DNA of 64,000 nucleotides from an uncultured Clostridia bacterium. Lineage in GTDB: Bacteria > Bacillota > Clostridia > Lachnospirales > Lachnospiraceae. Below are positions 49,128-58,380 of this stretch, piece by piece. The DNA is taken from positions 1 to 64,000 of the forward strand of contig CAOKDX010000011.1 of NCBI GenBank assembly GCA_948467395.1, in the 5' to 3' direction. Below the pieces are notes generated by a model, which had not been told where the DNA came from, ran no database searches, and saw only the letters and a program-made list of their open reading frames with translations. The position numbers were made by a program, and so were the translations under genes. The stretch's first letter is position 1, and each line of letters starts with the position of its first letter.

Positions 49128-50747
49128 ATGAGTATATGGAATGTAGTCAGCCTGATGGGCGGACTGGCAATGTTCATTTTCGGAATGAACCTGATGAGTG
49201 ATGGTCTGAAGCTGGTGGCTGGCTCGTATCTAAAGAAAATTCTGGAGAAGCTTACCCAGAACCGTATTGTCGCCATGATGGTGGGGGCCGGACTGACCGC
49301 CCTGATCCAGAGCTCCAACGCCATGTGCGTCATGGTAGTAGGTTTTGTAAACGCAGGTTTGATGGAACTGGAGAGATCTGTGGGTATTTTGATGGGAGCT
49401 AAGATCGGTACTACCATTACCGGCCAGCTTATCGCCTTTAACATCTCACAGATCGCACCGGTTATTGCCTTTGTTGGCGTGGCCATAACGATGTCTTTTA
49501 AAAAACCTAAGATAAAAAATGTGGGACAGATCATTGCCAGCCTGGGCGTACTTTTTATCGGCCTGGGTACTATGAGCGAGGCGATGAAGCCGCTGGCAAA
49601 TGAAGCCTGGTTTCAGAATATCCTGCAGCAGTTTTCCAACCCGATCCTCGGCGTACTGGTGGGTATTATCTTTACCGTGATCATCCAGAGTGCATCGGCG
49701 TCGGTGGGTGTCCTGCAGATGATGGCGGTAAGCGGCGTGATGGGATTCCATCAGGCGTTCTTTATTATGCTGGGAATGAATATCGGCGCCAGTGTGGCAC
49801 CGGCCCTGGCATCCCTCAGCGGCCGTAAGGACGCCAAGAGGGTGGCGCTTATCGTAGTATTGTTTGAAAGCATCGGTATGGTGCTGTTTATGATTGTATC
49901 ATCAATCTTCCCGGCACTGCTGGACTGGATCGCATCTACCTCACCCAACAATCCAAGCCGTCAGATTGCCAATGCCAATACCATCTTCAATTTAGTGACG
50001 GTGATGGTTCTTCTGCCCTGTTCCGGATATCTTGTTAAGATGGCCCGGTGGATCATCCGGGGCAAGGACAGGAAAGAGGCGGCAGAGCTGCATTACATAG
50101 ACGAGTCCGGTTATCAGTCGGGCACCGTGCTGATCGGGCAGATCGATCAGGAGGTAGGCCGGATGTGCGGCCTTGTCCGGAACAATCTGGAGGCTTCCAC
50201 CAAAGCTTATTTTGCAGAAAAAGTACTGACCAATGAAGCCTTTAATGAGAATGAGTCCACAGTTGACTTTCTGAATAAAGAGATTACAGCTACGCTGATC
50301 CGTACTAGTGAGATGGGCCTGTCGGCAAAAGAGGCCATGCATGTCGGTAATCTGTACCATATCGTGACGGATCTGGAGAGGATTGGCGATCATGCGGAAA
50401 ATATGCTCGGATATGCCAACCAGTTGAAGTCAAATAAACAGAAATTCTCAGGAAAGGCATTGAAGGAACTGAACAGCCTGTGTGACTCTGTATACCAGAT
50501 TTACGATCTGGCATGTACATACTTTGCGGAGCCGGACAGGGGTCTGTACAAGGTGATCTATGATCTTGAGGCTGAGATCGACGACAAGGTAGATAAGATG
50601 CGAAACAGTAATATCAAACGTCTTGCCAAGATGAAATGTGAAGCCAACCAGGGACTGTTTTACAGCGAAATTCTGGTAGATTTGGAACGTGTGGCTGACC
50701 ACTGTCTGAATATCGCGCAGGCCGCAAAGAAATATGCCATGAGATAG
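49128..50747 (+). CDS. Na/Pi cotransporter family protein with PhoU-like domain
   Basis: The 539-residue membrane protein has about nine membrane segments with the two inverted QSS-type repeats of the type-II Na/phosphate cotransporters: LTALIQSSNAMCVMVVGFV near residue 52 and FTVIIQSASASVGVLQMM near residue 187. After residue about 325 comes a cytoplasmic helical PhoU-like domain (SGYQSG to IAQAAKKYAMR). It probably imports phosphate with sodium, with the PhoU part restraining uptake. AGAGAGGAA precedes the ATG. It ends seven bases before thiW, an unusual neighbour. Confidence 0.9.
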   Translation: MSIWNVVSLMGGLAMFIFGMNLMSDGLKLVAGSYLKKILEKLTQNRIVAMMVGAGLTALIQSSNAMCVMVVGFVNAGLMELERSVGILMGAKIGTTITGQLIAFNISQIAPVIAFVGVAITMSFKKPKIKNVGQIIASLGVLFIGLGTMSEAMKPLANEAWFQNILQQFSNPILGVLVGIIFTVIIQSASASVGVLQMMAVSGVMGFHQAFFIMLGMNIGASVAPALASLSGRKDAKRVALIVVLFESIGMVLFMIVSSIFPALLDWIASTSPNNPSRQIANANTIFNLVTVMVLLPCSGYLVKMARWIIRGKDRKEAAELHYIDESGYQSGTVLIGQIDQEVGRMCGLVRNNLEASTKAYFAEKVLTNEAFNENESTVDFLNKEITATLIRTSEMGLSAKEAMHVGNLYHIVTDLERIGDHAENMLGYANQLKSNKQKFSGKALKELNSLCDSVYQIYDLACTYFAEPDRGLYKVIYDLEAEIDDKVDKMRNSNIKRLAKMKCEANQGLFYSEILVDLERVADHCLNIAQAAKKYAMR

Positions 50748-50753
50748 GATACT

Positions 50754-51245
50754 ATGAATATAAAAAAAGTATGTTTTTCCGCATTTATGTCATGCCTGAG
50801 TTTTATCCTGTCGACTTTCGCAGCCTTTCCCTTCGTGGTGCCGTTCCAGCACTTCTTTAATGTGATATGTGCCGTGCTGGTGGGACCATTCTATGGGTTC
50901 TTTTCAGCGCTGCTGACAGGTTGTATGAGGATGCTGCTGACAGGGCGTCCGGTTACCGCCATTATAGGCGCCGTTATTGGTGCTTTTCTGGCGGGGATAT
51001 GTTACCATCTATCGAAAAATATCTTGCTGGCAGTGATAGGAGAGATTTTCGGGACAGGTATCCTCAGTGCCATCGCGAGTTATTATGCCATGTATTATGG
51101 ATTTGGCGTTGCACTGGCCTCTCCGTTTTATTACATCCCGCTCTTTATGCCTGCCAGTATAGTAGGTGCACTGCTGGGATATGCGGCGTTAGTGTCCATG
51201 AAGAGATCGGGTTCTCTTGTGAAGCTGCAGGAGATGCTGAAATAG
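50754..51245 (+). CDS. thiW: ThiW, ECF transporter S component for thiazole
   Basis: The 163-residue integral membrane protein has about five hydrophobic segments and the ThiW pattern FPFVVPFQHFFNVICAVLVGPFYGFFSALLTG near the N-terminus. ThiW is the substrate-specific subunit that takes up hydroxyethylthiazole, working with a shared ECF energising module that is not encoded here. Directly downstream is thiM, whose product phosphorylates the same compound, so the pair makes a thiazole salvage unit. No TPP riboswitch was found in front of this unit or of the gene before it. Confidence 0.88.
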   Translation: MNIKKVCFSAFMSCLSFILSTFAAFPFVVPFQHFFNVICAVLVGPFYGFFSALLTGCMRMLLTGRPVTAIIGAVIGAFLAGICYHLSKNILLAVIGEIFGTGILSAIASYYAMYYGFGVALASPFYYIPLFMPASIVGALLGYAALVSMKRSGSLVKLQEMLK

Positions 51246-51269
51246 CAGGATAACAGACGGGGGTCGGAT

Positions 51270-52070
51270 ATGCGACATGAGATATTACAGAGTATAGATA
51301 AGACCAATCCAAGAATTCATTCCATTACCAATACAATCACCATCAATGATTGTGCCAATATAATCCTTGCGGCAGGGGGCAGCGCCGTGATGGCGTCAGA
51401 CCCGGATGAGGCTTCGGAGATGACGTCTCTTTGTGATGGTCTCATCCTGAACCTGGGGGCTGTAGCATTCAGAGAGGCGATGTTCCGGGCGGGGAAGACG
51501 GCAAATGCCCTGAACCATCCTATAGTATTTGATCCGGTAGCTGCCGGTTCCACTGCCCTCCGCCGGCAGACCAGCCTTCGGCTGATGCGGGAGCTGCGCC
51601 TGACAGCAATCCGGGGGAATGCCTCCGAGATTCGTACCCTGTCGCTGCTTTCGGAAAGGGAAGAAGGGGAGGGGCTGCAGTCTTTCGTGGATGCGGAGGA
51701 GTCTCAGGTGATGAAGAAAACGAACCTGGAACGATGTCTGGAGGATGCGGAACGGCTGTCCGGACAGACCGGAGCGGTGGTTGTTGTGTCCGGCATTGAG
51801 GATCTGGTGGTGCAGGGTGAACGGCATCAGGTGTTTCAGGGCGGCTCGGCACTTTCTGCCCGGATTACGGGCAGCGGCTGTATGCTGTCGGAACTGATCG
51901 GAACCTGCCTGACGCAGCCATTTCCGGAGTGGGATTCCGTCTGTACTGCCGTGGAATGGATGAACCAGGCGGCGGAGCGGGCGGAGGAAAGGACAAGGGA
52001 AATCCAGGGAGGCACTATGACTTACCGGATGTATCTGATTGATGAGATCAGCAGATATACCATCCTTTGA
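51270..52070 (+). CDS. thiM: Hydroxyethylthiazole kinase
   Basis: The 266-residue enzyme phosphorylates 4-methyl-5-(hydroxyethyl)thiazole for thiamine salvage. Seen are PRIHSITNTITINDCANIILAAGGSAVMA, FDPVAAGSTALRRQ, IRGNASEI, and the anion-hole/catalytic region ARITGSGCMLSELIG with the conserved Cys. A GGGGGT-like stretch precedes the ATG 24 bases after thiW. It is slightly longer than usual in the middle (an acidic insert about residues 125-150). Confidence 0.93.
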   Translation: MRHEILQSIDKTNPRIHSITNTITINDCANIILAAGGSAVMASDPDEASEMTSLCDGLILNLGAVAFREAMFRAGKTANALNHPIVFDPVAAGSTALRRQTSLRLMRELRLTAIRGNASEIRTLSLLSEREEGEGLQSFVDAEESQVMKKTNLERCLEDAERLSGQTGAVVVVSGIEDLVVQGERHQVFQGGSALSARITGSGCMLSELIGTCLTQPFPEWDSVCTAVEWMNQAAERAEERTREIQGGTMTYRMYLIDEISRYTIL

Positions 52071-52103
52071 ATTTTTTACAATTCAATACTTGAATAGCAT
52101 TTA

Positions 52104-52134
52104 AATCATAAAAATCCCCCTTGAGGCATAGATT
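52104..52134 (+). promoter_or_regulatory. Possible sigma-E-type promoter of spoIIID
   Basis: CATAGATT (52127-52134) resembles the sigma-E -10 element CATACAMT, and AATCATA (52104-52110) lies 16 bp upstream in place of the -35. spoIIID is a sigma-E gene in Bacillus, which supports the reading; the match is only partial. Confidence 0.4.
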
Positions 52135-52161
52135 GTATAAACACTGTTTCAGGGGGAGAAC

Positions 52162-52443
52162 TTGAATCAATATCATATGCATCAGACGCCGATTGAGGAA
52201 AGGGCAGTGGCAGTAGCAGAATATATTGTTGCGAATAATGCAACTGTGCGTCAGACAGCGGCCCGGTTTGGCGTAAGCAAGAGCACCGTACATAAGGACG
52301 TGACAGAGCGGCTTCTAAGAATAAATCCTTCTCTTGCCGCTCAGGCAAGGAAAGTACTGGATGTCAATAAATCCGAGCGTCACATACGGGGAGGCCTGGC
52401 GACGAAAGACAAATACCTGCGGGAAAGGCAGCACATCAATTAA
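52162..52443 (+). CDS. spoIIID: Stage III sporulation transcription factor SpoIIID
   Basis: The 93-residue DNA-binding protein regulates mother-cell genes during sporulation. It has ERAVAVAEYIVANNATVRQTAARFGVSKSTVHKDVTERL as its helix-turn-helix (about residues 12-48) and the basic tail NKSERHIRGGLATKDKYL, both hallmarks of SpoIIID. TTG 52162 is the start, five bases after GGGGGAG. It has its own terminator. Its presence indicates that the organism, or a recent ancestor, forms endospores. Confidence 0.95.
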   Translation: MNQYHMHQTPIEERAVAVAEYIVANNATVRQTAARFGVSKSTVHKDVTERLLRINPSLAAQARKVLDVNKSERHIRGGLATKDKYLRERQHIN

Positions 52444-52448
52444 AAAAG

Positions 52449-52490
52449 AGCAGTCATTTGGCAGATCGAGCTGCCGGGTGGCTGTTTTAT
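52449..52490 (+). terminator. Terminator of spoIIID
   Basis: CAGTCA...GGCAG and CTGCC...TGGCTG form a stem with inner GGCAG/CTGCC and outer CAGTCA/TGGCTG pairs, then TTTTATAATTTT. Confidence 0.7.
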
Positions 52491-52506
52491 AATTTTGGCA
52501 AAGTGC

Positions 52507-52535
52507 TTTCCAAAAAATCTGAAAGGATATATAAT
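52507..52535 (+). promoter_or_regulatory. Possible promoter of the MATE gene
   Basis: TTTCCA (52507-52512) and TATAAT (52530-52535), 17-bp spacer, 40 bases before the ATG. Confidence 0.45.
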
Positions 52536-52574
52536 ATACTTGCTAAGATGAAAAATACGAGGAGAACAGATGTT

Positions 52575-53972
52575 ATGGTAATGAGACGGTTTGTAGGAAC
52601 GAAACAATTTTATAAGCGGCTGCTTCTGCTGGCGGTGCCTATCATGATACAGAATGCCATAACGAATTTTGTTGGATTTCTGGATAATATCATGGTAGGT
52701 CAGCTGGGGACGGAGCCGATGTCAGGAGTGGCCATCGTCAACCAGCTGATTTTTGTTTTTAATCTTCTGGTATTCGGGGGGCTGTCAGGAGCTGGTATAT
52801 TCGGGGCGCAGTTCTATGGTCATGGAGACCATAAGGGAGTGAGGGATACGTTCCGGTTTAAGATCATAATGGGAATCCTTCTTGTGGCTGTGACGCTGGC
52901 TGTTCTTCTTACCTTTGGGGAAAGCCTGATCCGGCTGTATCTGACAAATGGCGAGGGTGGAAATCTGGAACAGACATTTTTGTTCGGAAAAGAGTATCTG
53001 GCGGTCATTCTGCTGGAGATCATACCCTTTGTAGTGGTGCAGATCTATGCCAGTACGTTGAGGGAGACGGGACAGACCCTGCTTCCTATGCTCGCCGGTA
53101 TAGTGGCAGTGATTGTCAATCTGGCGGGAAATTATGTGCTGATTTTCGGGAAATTTGGTGCGCCCCGGATGGGAGTGGCAGGAGCCGCCGCCGCTACCGT
53201 TCTGGCCAGAATAATAGAATGCGCCATTGTGATTATCTGGACGCATCACCGGAAGGCGCAGAACCCGTTTATCCTGGGGGCGTACCGGAGCCTGCGGGTG
53301 CCCGGGAGGCTTGTCCTGGATATCGTGAAAAAGGGATCGCCCCTCATGGTGAACGAAGCCCTCTGGTCGGCAGGCATCGCACTGGTGAACCAGTGCTTTT
53401 CTGTGCGGGGCTTTCCTGTTGTGGCAGCCACAAATATTTCATCCACCATCGGCAATCTGTTCAATGTTGTCTTTATTGCCATGGGAAGTGCCGTGGCCAT
53501 TATGGTGGGGCAGCAGCTGGGGGCAAGTGAGTTTGACAAGGCAAAGGATACAGCGGCAAAGGTAATCGCTTTCTCTGTCTGCTGTACGGTTGTCACCAGC
53601 CTTCTGATGATTGTTTTGTCCGGAGTATTCCCCGGAATGTACAACACGACAGAGGAGGTGCGCGGCATGGCGGGCGCCATGATCCGGATAACCGCATATC
53701 TTATGCCAATGCAGGCATTTCTGCACGCCGCCTATTTTACCATCCGCTCCGGGGGGAGGACCATTATTACATTCCTCTTCGACAGCGGTTTTTCGTGGTG
53801 CGTGTCCATACCCTTTATTTATTGTGTCGTACATTTTACGGGATTTCCGATTCTGGCTGTCTACACTCTTTATTATTCCCTCGATTTCATAAAAGCGGCG
53901 GTGGGCTTTTTCTTGCTAAAAAAGGGAATCTGGCTGCAGAATATTGTGGAACAGCGGTCGGAGAATCCATAA
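52575..53972 (+). CDS. MATE-family multidrug/metabolite exporter
   Basis: The 465-residue membrane protein has 12 hydrophobic segments in two related halves, as in MATE antiporters: FYKRLLLLAVPIMIQNAITNFVGFLDNIMVGQLG in the N half and VLDIVKKGSPLMVNEALWSAG in the C half. It probably exports organic cations or metabolites using a sodium or proton gradient. The start is ATG 52575 after GAGGAGA; the longer frame back to 52458 runs through the spoIIID terminator and a promoter-like region and is rejected. Single gene. Confidence 0.9.
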   Translation: MVMRRFVGTKQFYKRLLLLAVPIMIQNAITNFVGFLDNIMVGQLGTEPMSGVAIVNQLIFVFNLLVFGGLSGAGIFGAQFYGHGDHKGVRDTFRFKIIMGILLVAVTLAVLLTFGESLIRLYLTNGEGGNLEQTFLFGKEYLAVILLEIIPFVVVQIYASTLRETGQTLLPMLAGIVAVIVNLAGNYVLIFGKFGAPRMGVAGAAAATVLARIIECAIVIIWTHHRKAQNPFILGAYRSLRVPGRLVLDIVKKGSPLMVNEALWSAGIALVNQCFSVRGFPVVAATNISSTIGNLFNVVFIAMGSAVAIMVGQQLGASEFDKAKDTAAKVIAFSVCCTVVTSLLMIVLSGVFPGMYNTTEEVRGMAGAMIRITAYLMPMQAFLHAAYFTIRSGGRTIITFLFDSGFSWCVSIPFIYCVVHFTGFPILAVYTLYYSLDFIKAAVGFFLLKKGIWLQNIVEQRSENP

Positions 53973-54070
53973 AAATTCGTTTTAACATGCGAACATCCCT
54001 CATAAGCTGTTAGTATAGTATATGTCATTACTGGCAGAAGGCCGCTGGCACGAAAATCTTTGTCGAAAAC

Positions 54071-54098
54071 TTGTACTTTTTGCTGAATGTGCTATAAT
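54071..54098 (+). promoter_or_regulatory. Promoter of the rnf operon
   Basis: TTGTAC (54071-54076) and TATAAT (54093-54098), 16-bp spacer, about 40 bases before the rnfC start. Confidence 0.6.
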
Positions 54099-54139
54099 GA
54101 TAATATCTATCGAAAAATTCTGAAAAGGAGGAAATTTCA

Positions 54140-55465
54140 TTGGGACAGTCAACCTTTAAGGGGGGAACGCATCCATATGAGGGCAAGGAACTGAGTATGG
54201 ACAGTCCGATTCAGGTGATGGATCCAAAGGAGGAGCTTGTATTCTCCATGAGCCAGCACATCGGAGCCCCTGCAACACCTGTCGTCGCCGTAGGGGATAC
54301 AGTGAAGATGGGGCAGATTATTGGTGAGGCGAGTGGATTTATTTCAGCCAATATCGTCAGCTCCGTATCCGGAGAAGTGAAGAAGATAGAGCCAAGGCTG
54401 CTCTCATCCGGGGCGAAGGCTACCTGTGTAGTGATCGCAAACGACGGTGAATACACGCCTGTGGACGGACTCGGAGAAGAGAGGGATTACACAAAGTTAT
54501 CAAAAGAAGAAATCCGCCAGATCATCAAGGACGCCGGTATTGTCGGCATGGGGGGAGCCGGATTCCCGACGAATGTAAAAGTAACCCCGAAAAATGAAGA
54601 TGATATCGATTATGTTATCGTGAACGGTGCTGAGTGTGAACCGTATCTTACCTCAGACTACCGTCTTATGCTGGAGAAGCCGGAAGAGATCATTCAGGGA
54701 CTCCGTGTCGTACTATCCCTGTTTGACCATGCGAAAGGGGTTATCGCCGTTGAGGACAATAAGCCCGAGGCAATCTCCAAGCTGCAGTATCTGACAGAAG
54801 GAGATTCTAATATTGAGGTAAAAATCTTAAAGACAAAATATCCGCAGGGTGCGGAACGTCAGATTATCTATGTGGCCACCGGACGCCGGATCCATTCTAA
54901 GATGCTGCCGGCGGATGCCGGATGCATTGTGGATAATGTGCAGACAATTATTGCCATATACAATGCCGTGTGCAAATGCACCCCGAGCATGAGCCGGGTC
55001 ATCACGCTGACCGGCGACGCCATGGCAAAGCCTCAGAATTATGAAGTGAAATTCGGCATGAGCCATGCCGAGATGCTGGATGCGGCTGGCGGACTCAAAG
55101 AGGGAGGCGCGCAGAAGCTGATCTCCGGCGGTCCAATGATGGGTATGGCGATGTATGACCTGAACACTCCGGTTACAAAGACAAGTTCTTCCATCCTTGC
55201 CATGAGCAGGGACGAGGTGGCTGAGTGGGAACCCACAAACTGTATCCGCTGCGGACGCTGCGCGGATGTGTGCCCCAGCCATCTGGTGCCCCAGATGATG
55301 GCGCAGGCGGCGGAGCGGGATGATCTGGAATATTTCCAGAAGATCAACGGCATGGAGTGTTATGAGTGCGGTACATGTACATTTGTCTGTCCGGCGAAGA
55401 GACGTCTGACACAGATCTTCAAACAGGCAAGGCGTGCGGTGATGGACGCCAGTAGAAAGAAATAA
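54140..55465 (+). CDS. rnfC: Rnf complex subunit RnfC
   Basis: The 441-residue peripheral subunit is the NADH-binding side of the Rnf ferredoxin:NAD oxidoreductase. It has the N-terminal KGGTHPYEGKELS motif, a GXGGXGFP nucleotide loop (IVGMGGAGFPTNVK near 137), NGAECEPYLTSDYRLM for FMN, and two ferredoxin motifs CIRCGRCADVCP and CYECGTCTFVCP near the C-terminus. TTG 54140 is the start, eight bases after AAAGGAGG. It heads the operon rnfCDGEAB that couples electron flow from reduced ferredoxin to NAD with sodium or proton export. Confidence 0.95.
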   Translation: MGQSTFKGGTHPYEGKELSMDSPIQVMDPKEELVFSMSQHIGAPATPVVAVGDTVKMGQIIGEASGFISANIVSSVSGEVKKIEPRLLSSGAKATCVVIANDGEYTPVDGLGEERDYTKLSKEEIRQIIKDAGIVGMGGAGFPTNVKVTPKNEDDIDYVIVNGAECEPYLTSDYRLMLEKPEEIIQGLRVVLSLFDHAKGVIAVEDNKPEAISKLQYLTEGDSNIEVKILKTKYPQGAERQIIYVATGRRIHSKMLPADAGCIVDNVQTIIAIYNAVCKCTPSMSRVITLTGDAMAKPQNYEVKFGMSHAEMLDAAGGLKEGGAQKLISGGPMMGMAMYDLNTPVTKTSSSILAMSRDEVAEWEPTNCIRCGRCADVCPSHLVPQMMAQAAERDDLEYFQKINGMECYECGTCTFVCPAKRRLTQIFKQARRAVMDASRKK

Positions 55466-55495
55466 CCCAGACACAATAGAATGGAGGATAATAAA

Positions 55496-56497
55496 ATGGA
55501 AGAGAAATTATTGAATGTGTCTTCATCTCCTCATGTGCGGGACAATTCTTCTACGAAGTCCATTATGAGAGATGTAGTCATTGCACTGATTCCGGCCACA
55601 TTGGTAGGTATTTACAATTTCCGTGTCAGTGCGCTGCTGGTTATACTGACAACCTGTGTAACCTGTGTGCTGTCAGAATATATCTGGCAGAGATGTATGA
55701 AGCAGCCGGTTACAACAAATGATTTTAGCGCCCTGCTGACGGGCCTTCTGCTGGCCTTGAACCTGCCTGCCACCATTCCGCTGTGGATGTGTGTCATTGG
55801 CGGTGTGTTCGCCATTATCGTGGCAAAGCAGATGTTCGGAGGGCTGGGCCAGAACTTTATGAATCCGGCACTGGCAGGACGATGCTTTATGATGCTGTCC
55901 TTCAGCAGTGCCATGACAAGCTTTACGATGAAAGAAGGAAGTGATCTTCTCTATGGCATCGCGGTAGATGCCAGCAGCAGCGCGACACCGTTGATGCAGG
56001 TGAAAGAAGCTGCGTCATCCGGGGGCTCCCTTCCGGATCTTCTTAAGATGTTTTTGGGAACTACGACAGGTACCATCGGTGAGACATCGGCAGCGGCCAT
56101 TCTTCTCGGAGCGGCCTATCTTCTGGTTCGCCGGATCATCGATTGGAAGATTCCTGCCTGCTATATTGGTTCCTTTATGATATTCAATTTACTGTATTCC
56201 TGTGTATCAGGAGGAATGGCGACATCGCCGTACCCGGTTTTCTTCGAACTGTGCGGCGGCGGACTGCTGCTGGGCGCTTTCTTTATGGCGACAGATTATG
56301 TTACCAGCCCCATTACGCCAAAGGGAAAGATTATATTCGGTATCCTGCTGGGTCTTCTGACAGGACTGTTCCGATTCTTTGGCGAGTCCGCAGAGGGAGT
56401 GTCCTTTGCCATTATCATCGGAAACCTCTGTGTTCCGCTGATTGAGCGATTTACCGTTCCAAAAGCATTTGGAAAGGAGGGCAAGGCAAATGAATGA
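55496..56497 (+). CDS. rnfD: Rnf complex subunit RnfD
   Basis: The 333-residue integral membrane subunit has about nine to ten membrane segments. VDASSSATPLMQV near residue 155 corresponds to the S-x-A-T site where FMN is covalently attached to Thr. KSIMRDVVIALIPATLVGIYNF at the start and FGENFMNPALAGRCFM-like GLGQNFMNPALAGRCF are typical. ATG 55496 is preferred because the ATG at 55481 lies in the ribosome binding site GGAGG. Overlaps rnfG by eight bases. Confidence 0.95.
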   Translation: MEEKLLNVSSSPHVRDNSSTKSIMRDVVIALIPATLVGIYNFRVSALLVILTTCVTCVLSEYIWQRCMKQPVTTNDFSALLTGLLLALNLPATIPLWMCVIGGVFAIIVAKQMFGGLGQNFMNPALAGRCFMMLSFSSAMTSFTMKEGSDLLYGIAVDASSSATPLMQVKEAASSGGSLPDLLKMFLGTTTGTIGETSAAAILLGAAYLLVRRIIDWKIPACYIGSFMIFNLLYSCVSGGMATSPYPVFFELCGGGLLLGAFFMATDYVTSPITPKGKIIFGILLGLLTGLFRFFGESAEGVSFAIIIGNLCVPLIERFTVPKAFGKEGKANE

Positions 56498-57137
56498 GAA
56501 TAAGAGCAGTATGATTAAGGATGCCGTGATCCTCTGTCTGATCACACTGATTCTGGGGGCCGTGCTGGCCGGTGTCTATGCCATAACAAAGGATCCCATT
56601 GACAAGGCGCAGGAACAGACGAATAACGAGGCGTGTCAGGCCGTTGTGGCAGATGGTGATTCGGTACTGGACAACGATGCGGAGGCGGTGAAGAAGGCGG
56701 CTGATTATATCGTTTCCCATGATATTTCCAACAATGAGACAAAGGACGGCGATCTTCTGGCGAATTATCTGTTGATCGAGCAGATCCACCCAACACAGAA
56801 CGGCGGCAGGGTATATCTTGCCTCAGCCAGCAAGGGTTATGGCGGTGCCATCGGATTTGCCCTGGGTGTGGATGCCAGCGGAGCGGTAACAGGAATTTCC
56901 ATTACCTCTCAGGCAGAGACGGCGGGTCTTGGCGCCAACTGTGAGAACGAGGACTGGCAGAAAAGCTTTGCCGGCAAGGTAGCGCCGCAGGATCCGTCCA
57001 AGGAGATGTATAATAAAAATGAATCAAATGAATCCCAGGTGCAGGCCCTGTCCGGCGCGACGGTGACGTCCCGCGCCATCACAAGAGCTGTCAAGGGTAT
57101 TTTGTTATTTGATGAAACAGTAAGGGGGGCTAATTAA
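56490..57137 (+). CDS. rnfG: Rnf complex subunit RnfG
   Basis: The 215-residue subunit has one N-terminal membrane helix (about 10-32) and a mostly extracytoplasmic FMN-binding domain. LSGATVTSRAIT near residue 187 is the SGATxT site for covalent FMN on Thr. ATG 56490 follows AAGGAGGG and lies inside the end of rnfD. It passes electrons between RnfD and other subunits. Confidence 0.95.
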   Translation: MNENKSSMIKDAVILCLITLILGAVLAGVYAITKDPIDKAQEQTNNEACQAVVADGDSVLDNDAEAVKKAADYIVSHDISNNETKDGDLLANYLLIEQIHPTQNGGRVYLASASKGYGGAIGFALGVDASGAVTGISITSQAETAGLGANCENEDWQKSFAGKVAPQDPSKEMYNKNESNESQVQALSGATVTSRAITRAVKGILLFDETVRGAN

Positions 57138-57787
57138 TGAGCAAGTATACAGAACGTCTTCATAACGGTATCATTAAGGAAAACCCTACCTTCGTTATGA
57201 TGCTTGGTATGTGTCCGACTCTGGCAGTTACATCATCTGCCATTAACGGACTTGGCATGGGGCTTTCCACCACCGTGGTATTGATTCTGTCCAATATGCT
57301 GATCTCGGCGCTGCGGAAGATTATTCCCGACAAAGTGCGTATTCCGGCATTTATCGTAGTGGTTGCTTCGTTTGTAACCATTGTCCAGCTCCTTCTTCAG
57401 GCATATATTCCGTTCCTGTACAGTGCGCTGGGCGTATATATCCCGCTGATCGTGGTAAACTGTATCATCCTCGGACGTGCGGAGGCATATGCTTCCAAAA
57501 ATCCAGTGGCTGCTTCAGCCTTTGACGGTATCGGCATGGGACTCGGTTTTACACTGGGACTGACACTGATCGGAATCTGCCGTGAGATCCTTGGCAGCGG
57601 CGCTGTCTTTGGATTCAAATTTATTCCGGACGGTTTCCAGATCTCCATCTTTGTTATGGCGCCGGGCGCCTTCTTCGTACTGGCTGCCCTGACTGCCCTG
57701 CAGAACCGGATGAAGATGCCCAGTGCGACCAATGTGGAACCGGAGGGGGAAGATAAGTCAATAGAAGAAAAGGGGGTTAACGAATAA
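57137..57787 (+). CDS. rnfE: Rnf complex subunit RnfE
   Basis: The 216-residue integral membrane subunit has six hydrophobic segments and the family pattern KENPTFVMMLGMCPTLAVT near the start, shared with NqrD. Together with RnfA it forms the inverted pair that holds an iron centre and probably the ion path. The start codon overlaps the rnfG stop by one base and the stop overlaps rnfA by one base, showing tight coupling. Confidence 0.95.
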   Translation: MSKYTERLHNGIIKENPTFVMMLGMCPTLAVTSSAINGLGMGLSTTVVLILSNMLISALRKIIPDKVRIPAFIVVVASFVTIVQLLLQAYIPFLYSALGVYIPLIVVNCIILGRAEAYASKNPVAASAFDGIGMGLGFTLGLTLIGICREILGSGAVFGFKFIPDGFQISIFVMAPGAFFVLAALTALQNRMKMPSATNVEPEGEDKSIEEKGVNE

Positions 57788-58362
57788 TGGGTTTATTTAC
57801 GATTCTTTTTACGGCGGCGCTGGTAAGTAACTTTGTATTGAGCCAGTTCCTTGGTATCTGCCCGTTCCTTGGAGTATCCAAGAAGGTTGAGACCGCTGCC
57901 GGCATGGGCGGAGCCGTAATCTTCGTTATTACGATTGCCTCACTTATTACGAGTACATTATACAATCTGCTTCTGCTTCCAAACAATCTGGAATATCTGA
58001 ATACCATTGTGTTTATCCTTGTGATCGCAGCACTGGTTCAGTTTGTGGAGATGTTTATGAAGAAGTCGATGCCCGCCCTGTACAAATCACTGGGTGTATA
58101 TCTGCCGCTGATCACGACGAACTGCGCCGTACTCGGTGTAGCGCTGCTCAGCGTACAGAACAATGATAATATTCTGGAAGCTACCATCCGCGGGATCGGT
58201 GCTTCTGTGGGATTCTTCCTGGCTATCGTGCTGATGGCGGGAATCCGTGAGAAACTGGAAAACTGCAACATTCCGTCAGCGATGAAGGGAACGCCGATCG
58301 TGCTGATCACAGCTGGACTTATGGCGATCGCCTTCTGCGGTTTCGGCGGCGTGAGCTTTTAA
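57787..58362 (+). CDS. rnfA: Rnf complex subunit RnfA
   Basis: The 191-residue integral membrane subunit has six hydrophobic segments and the NqrE/RnfA pattern NFVLSQFLGICPFLGVSKK near the start and YLPLITTNCAVLGVALL in the middle; the conserved Cys residues bind iron between RnfA and RnfE. It ends 18 bases before rnfB. Confidence 0.95.
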   Translation: MGLFTILFTAALVSNFVLSQFLGICPFLGVSKKVETAAGMGGAVIFVITIASLITSTLYNLLLLPNNLEYLNTIVFILVIAALVQFVEMFMKKSMPALYKSLGVYLPLITTNCAVLGVALLSVQNNDNILEATIRGIGASVGFFLAIVLMAGIREKLENCNIPSAMKGTPIVLITAGLMAIAFCGFGGVSF

Positions 58363-58380
58363 GTAAAGGAGGAAATCGAA

